64,000 bases of DNA from Pocillopora verrucosa (taxonomy: Eukaryota > Cnidaria > Anthozoa > Scleractinia > Pocilloporidae), in NCBI RefSeq assembly GCF_036669915.1, contig NC_089314.1, positions 1,011,470 through 1,075,469 of the forward strand. Direction: 5' to 3'. Position numbers and translations under genes: made by a program. The notes under the pieces were generated by a model. It searched no databases. It saw only the letters and a list, made by a program, of their open reading frames with translations, and had not been told where the DNA came from. Below are positions 60,887 to 64,000 of the stretch, in pieces; position 1 is the stretch's first letter; every line of letters begins with the position of its first letter.

Positions 60887-62441
60887 GAGGCTGTCCGCGT
60901 AAGAACGGATAAGGCAAATTTCGGTCCTGCACCGATTTCCCTAAGTTTTTCAGTGAAAGTCAACAATTCTATCCCATGTACAAATATCACATTTTTTTTA
61001 ATCAATTTAATTTTTTTATTTTTTACGAGGCAATTTTAGAGGTCACTCCAAAACTGCTCAATTTGTCCTCTGTGACCCCTATAATTAAGCTATAAATATC
61101 GAGCGTTACCAAATCCTTATTTCCCAATCTAGAAAGCTGATTATGTTACATATTTAAGAATGGCTTTATTTCAATACTTCAAAGGTAAAACGATTGCATT
61201 CTGTAAAATTTTTACCGAGTTATGAAACTTTACCGAGTTATGAAACTTTCGTGAGCATTAAAATTTGTGAGGAGTGAGGTACATGCAGTTGAAAGCTTTT
61301 TTCTCTTATGTGGGACCTGATCTAGAGTTAAGTCTATTGCAGCTTAAAAGTACTTAGATAGAGCAAGTTAAATATAGAATAAAACTTTTGGGCACTCCTC
61401 ATCCTGCGCCGTAAAGAGCTTTGTGAATTTAATAAATATTCGCCGTCTTGATCGAAACCAACGATAACGCAGTCCGACCAGCAGAGAGGTTTGTAAAGCT
61501 TAACAGCCCTAAAACACTTAAAGGTGCAGGAACAATTATCTGATGGAGTATCAAACAGTTTCCGTAGCAATATTTAGCCATTTAAAGAAGTGTTTTTAAG
61601 AATGTGGAAACTCAATAGTTGTATCCTTTCTTGAATGCATTACGTAAAATTTCAAGAGCCATTTTCTTTGAACACAATGCGCTAACGGAATCCAGTTTGT
61701 TTTGATAAATAAAGTTGTTCTTTTCGATCAAGTGTTTTTATCTCGATAAAACACGGTCCGACAGTTTATCAATATCAGGACCGAGAACCACCTTAAAATC
61801 AAGTTATAAATAATGAGAGCTTGGTTTGTACATTTTTACATTAGAAATAAGTATTATATCACGTTTACACCGTTGTATTTGAGATAAAGGTGTGCTGAAG
61901 AACAAACAAGGATGGAGAGCTTTCTTGCGGTTAATAAATTACCGTATGCAAATTAGCTACAGAAAATTATGTAATGTGTAGTCCAGGACACATTTTGTGT
62001 TGACGTTTTCTTGATGACAAAGAGTTGTGGTTTTTTTGTTGTTTTTGTTTTGTATTGTAGGAATTTTTTCAGTATTTCATGACAAAATTTTTTAGTATAT
62101 TTTAATGCCATTTTCATTTTCTACGAGGCGCCAAAAAAGAGCCGTGTGTTTAATTACTGATTATTTTGATAAAGAAATTCGACGGCAGCTACATTTCCTT
62201 TCTTTAAAGGTACATCTCTTCACAAAGACACGAAATGTTTTTGGTTAAAGCTTATTAGAGTAAAAACTTTTCAACTTTTCTGTGTGGCATTTCTATTTTT
62301 TTGCGAAAGAATATTTGGCAAACTTGTTTATTTCTTCCTAATTCAATTAAAATCTGTCGGGAACAAAAAGATTTTTCGGCAGGATTTTCAGACAAATCCG
62401 AGACAGTGTTTCCTAGGACGTTTTCTTTGCTAGCACTAAAA

Positions 62442-62841
62442 ATGTCTGCTGTTCCCCCAAATTGTTCTCTTTACGAAATACTTCAAAGTCCGTGCGGTTC
62501 TAGTAGGGAGGAAGTAGAGCATGTTTTGCTCTCTGAGTGTAACGCAGATATATCCGCCCATTTGGCTAGCTGCCACTTGTCAAAATGCAGTGAAGTTACA
62601 GAAGCCAAGTTAATCATGGCGAGAACGGGAATTCAGCATTTGTCGAGAATTCAGCTAGAGGGAATGACCATCTGCCCGAGGCACAGACACTCACTGGGAA
62701 GATTCTGTCGAGGTCCAAGATCGTGCTAATACCCTGGCCATACTTAGAAAGTTACAAGTGTGGCGGGCAGCCACGTCATAACCTTCCAAATAGCTGACGA
62801 AATAAGACTTATATTCAAAGAAATCGCCGCTGTAGGATCAC
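62442..62841 (+). pseudogene. transposase-like gene, exon 1, copy 2
   Basis: From ATG 62442 the frame is open to TAA 62727 with SAVPPNCSLYEILQSPC and ICPRHRHSLGRF. After that stop and a TAG a few codons later, the same frame continues (SHVITFQIADEIRLIFKEIA) to the GTAAGT donor at 62842. It lacks the frameshift of copy 1, but both copies share the two stops. Cys and His residues suggest zinc binding. Confidence 0.5.
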
Positions 62842-63282
62842 GTAAGTACCAATTGCCTTGTGGCTCTCTCTAGTTCTGTTTCCTCAAATGTCAATATCCC
62901 TATAAGTTTTTGTTGTTGTTGGTCACATGTCCATTTCCCTTGATTAATAATTGGTGTCGCAGTCGTAAATACAAAAATGCGTGTTTTATCATCAAACAAG
63001 GAAATTTCTTTAATTCTTCTATGCTATTGCTACACCAAGACTACTGGGCAGCCTGGCTGGTGGCAATGAAGGACACAAATATAGTCCTGAGCGGTGAATC
63101 TGCATCTCCTGCCCATGCCTCGCGCGATGTCGCCCCTCTTTTACTCGTCTCTACGGTTCGGAAAAACTTTTCCTTTATCTCACATCCACAACGATTAGTG
63201 TTATGCACGATGGAGACTATAGGTCTCCTAGATGTGTTTGAAATGCCTAGTATTTCTCTTAGAAATGATTTAGGCTAAGCTA

Positions 63283-63326
<44 letters not shown>

Positions 63327-63342
63327 TGAAGACGACGACGAT
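63283..63342. repeat. (GACGAT)n microsatellite
   Basis: Hexamer run grading into GAC repeats, within transposon copy 2. Confidence 0.9.
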
Positions 63343-63758
63343 TTATCAGTTGTATTGATGCAATTTTATAGCTATTTGCACCACTTGCTGGAAGAAGCAT
63401 TCTGAGCGACTGTTGGGTTCGGGATGGCACAGTTCTTCCAAAGGTTCAGTCAACCAGGAAGCTGCGGATTCTGAGAGGTTTGTTGGATATTTTATTGTTT
63501 CTAAGATACCTCACCACACAAGGTGTTTATTCGCATGCCACGTCATGCATCGAAAGAGCATGCCAAGTACGAAACTGAGACAAAGATTGTGTTGGTGGCT
63601 GCAGATTTAACTTTCTATGGAATAACACAGTTAGCCCTCTTTTCCTTTGTGAATCCCTTTCTTTACCGACTCGTTCCTTCGAAGAGACGACACAAAACAT
63701 ATTGAACATGTCCTATAATGTCCGTTCATACCGTCAGTAAGATTGTTTTATCTTATAG

Positions 63759-64000
63759 AGCGGCCAAAGCTGATGCAAGAACAGCCATAGGAGTACATGC
63801 TGCTGAAATGGAGACAACGCCATTTCGTCACATTTCTACCCCTAACAGGAAACCCTTTTATAGTCCCTGTTGGACTCCAGCAACTCCTGAATGAACTTTC
63901 CTTCAGATCCCCGAAACAAAGATTCTTGGTATTTACAATGCTGCGATGGACGAGGTTTCCAGAAATGTTCCTCGCAAGCGACAGCCACTACCATCAAAGC
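63759..64000 (+). pseudogene. coding-like stretch, possible exon in transposon copy 2
   Basis: Follows an acceptor-like TTATAG. The frame from 63760 reads AKADARTAIGVHAAEME..., is interrupted by TGA at 63892, and continues open to the window end with ETKILGIYNAAMDEVSR. I do not recognise it. It has no counterpart in copy 1 within the window and may belong to a second element nested in copy 2. Confidence 0.25.

Larger units (their letters stand above)
60887..64000 (+). mobile_element. TTAA-target DNA transposon, copy 2 (3' part outside window)
   Basis: Starts with the terminal inverted repeat. 61416-63015 matches 1-1600 at about 98-99% identity by eye. Beyond 63015 it differs from copy 1: there is extra sequence with a GAT/GAC microsatellite and a coding-like stretch near the end. 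The first 0.9 kb is the left inverted repeat. Confidence 0.8.

Overview
The window is eukaryotic, AT-rich and dominated by repeats. Split exons carry clean GT..AG junctions, and the recognisable host genes are a local family encoding membrane-anchored coiled-coil pentraxins. The gene content, together with a transposon protein of a type I associate with cnidarian and sponge genomes, suggests a cnidarian, probably an anthozoan such as a stony coral. The taxon is inferred; nothing in the window proves it.

Layout on the + strand. 1-5967: 3' part of a DNA transposon with about 0.9 kb terminal inverted repeats, a TTAA target duplication and a decayed multi-exon transposase-like gene. 5972-10350: duplicated upstream sequence with a 5'-truncated LINE insertion (8917-9603). 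10354-16860: gene A, an apparently intact 8-exon type II membrane coiled-coil pentraxin gene (455 aa). 16860-20530: 3' flank, a possible signal-peptide exon relic, and a segment repeated at 59.3-60.9 kb. 20531: unoccupied TTAA site paralogous to the transposon insertion sites. 20.5-28.8 kb: second copy of the upstream block plus an intact exon 1 (copy B) and several non-autonomous insertions. 28.8-34.7 kb: nested insertion holding a smaller element, a solo LTR and a LINE reverse transcriptase remnant; it separates exon 1 (B) from exons 2-8 (C). 34.8-41.1 kb: copy C, with five tandem copies of one coiled-coil exon, a solo LTR and many one-base indels. 43.8-44.6 kb: decayed promoter and exon 1 (D'). 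46.4-48.3 kb: copy D, a broken pentraxin copy that begins with a signal-peptide-like exon. 49.0-57.4 kb: gene E, apparently intact, with an extra sushi-like exon and a foldback-type transposon in intron 1. 57.4-60.9 kb: a MITE, a long hairpin and the repeated flank. 60887-64000: 5' part of a second copy of the TTAA transposon.

The pentraxin genes share one plan: promoter with TATA box, exon 1 (short basic cytoplasmic tail plus one membrane span), a series of coiled-coil exons of about 48 codons all in phase 1-1, an optional sushi exon, and a pentraxin domain split over three exons. Because the modules are phase-matched, exon gain, loss or skipping keeps the frame. The cluster looks like an evolving set of cell-surface recognition proteins with variable stalk length. 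No tRNA, rRNA or CRISPR array was recognised.
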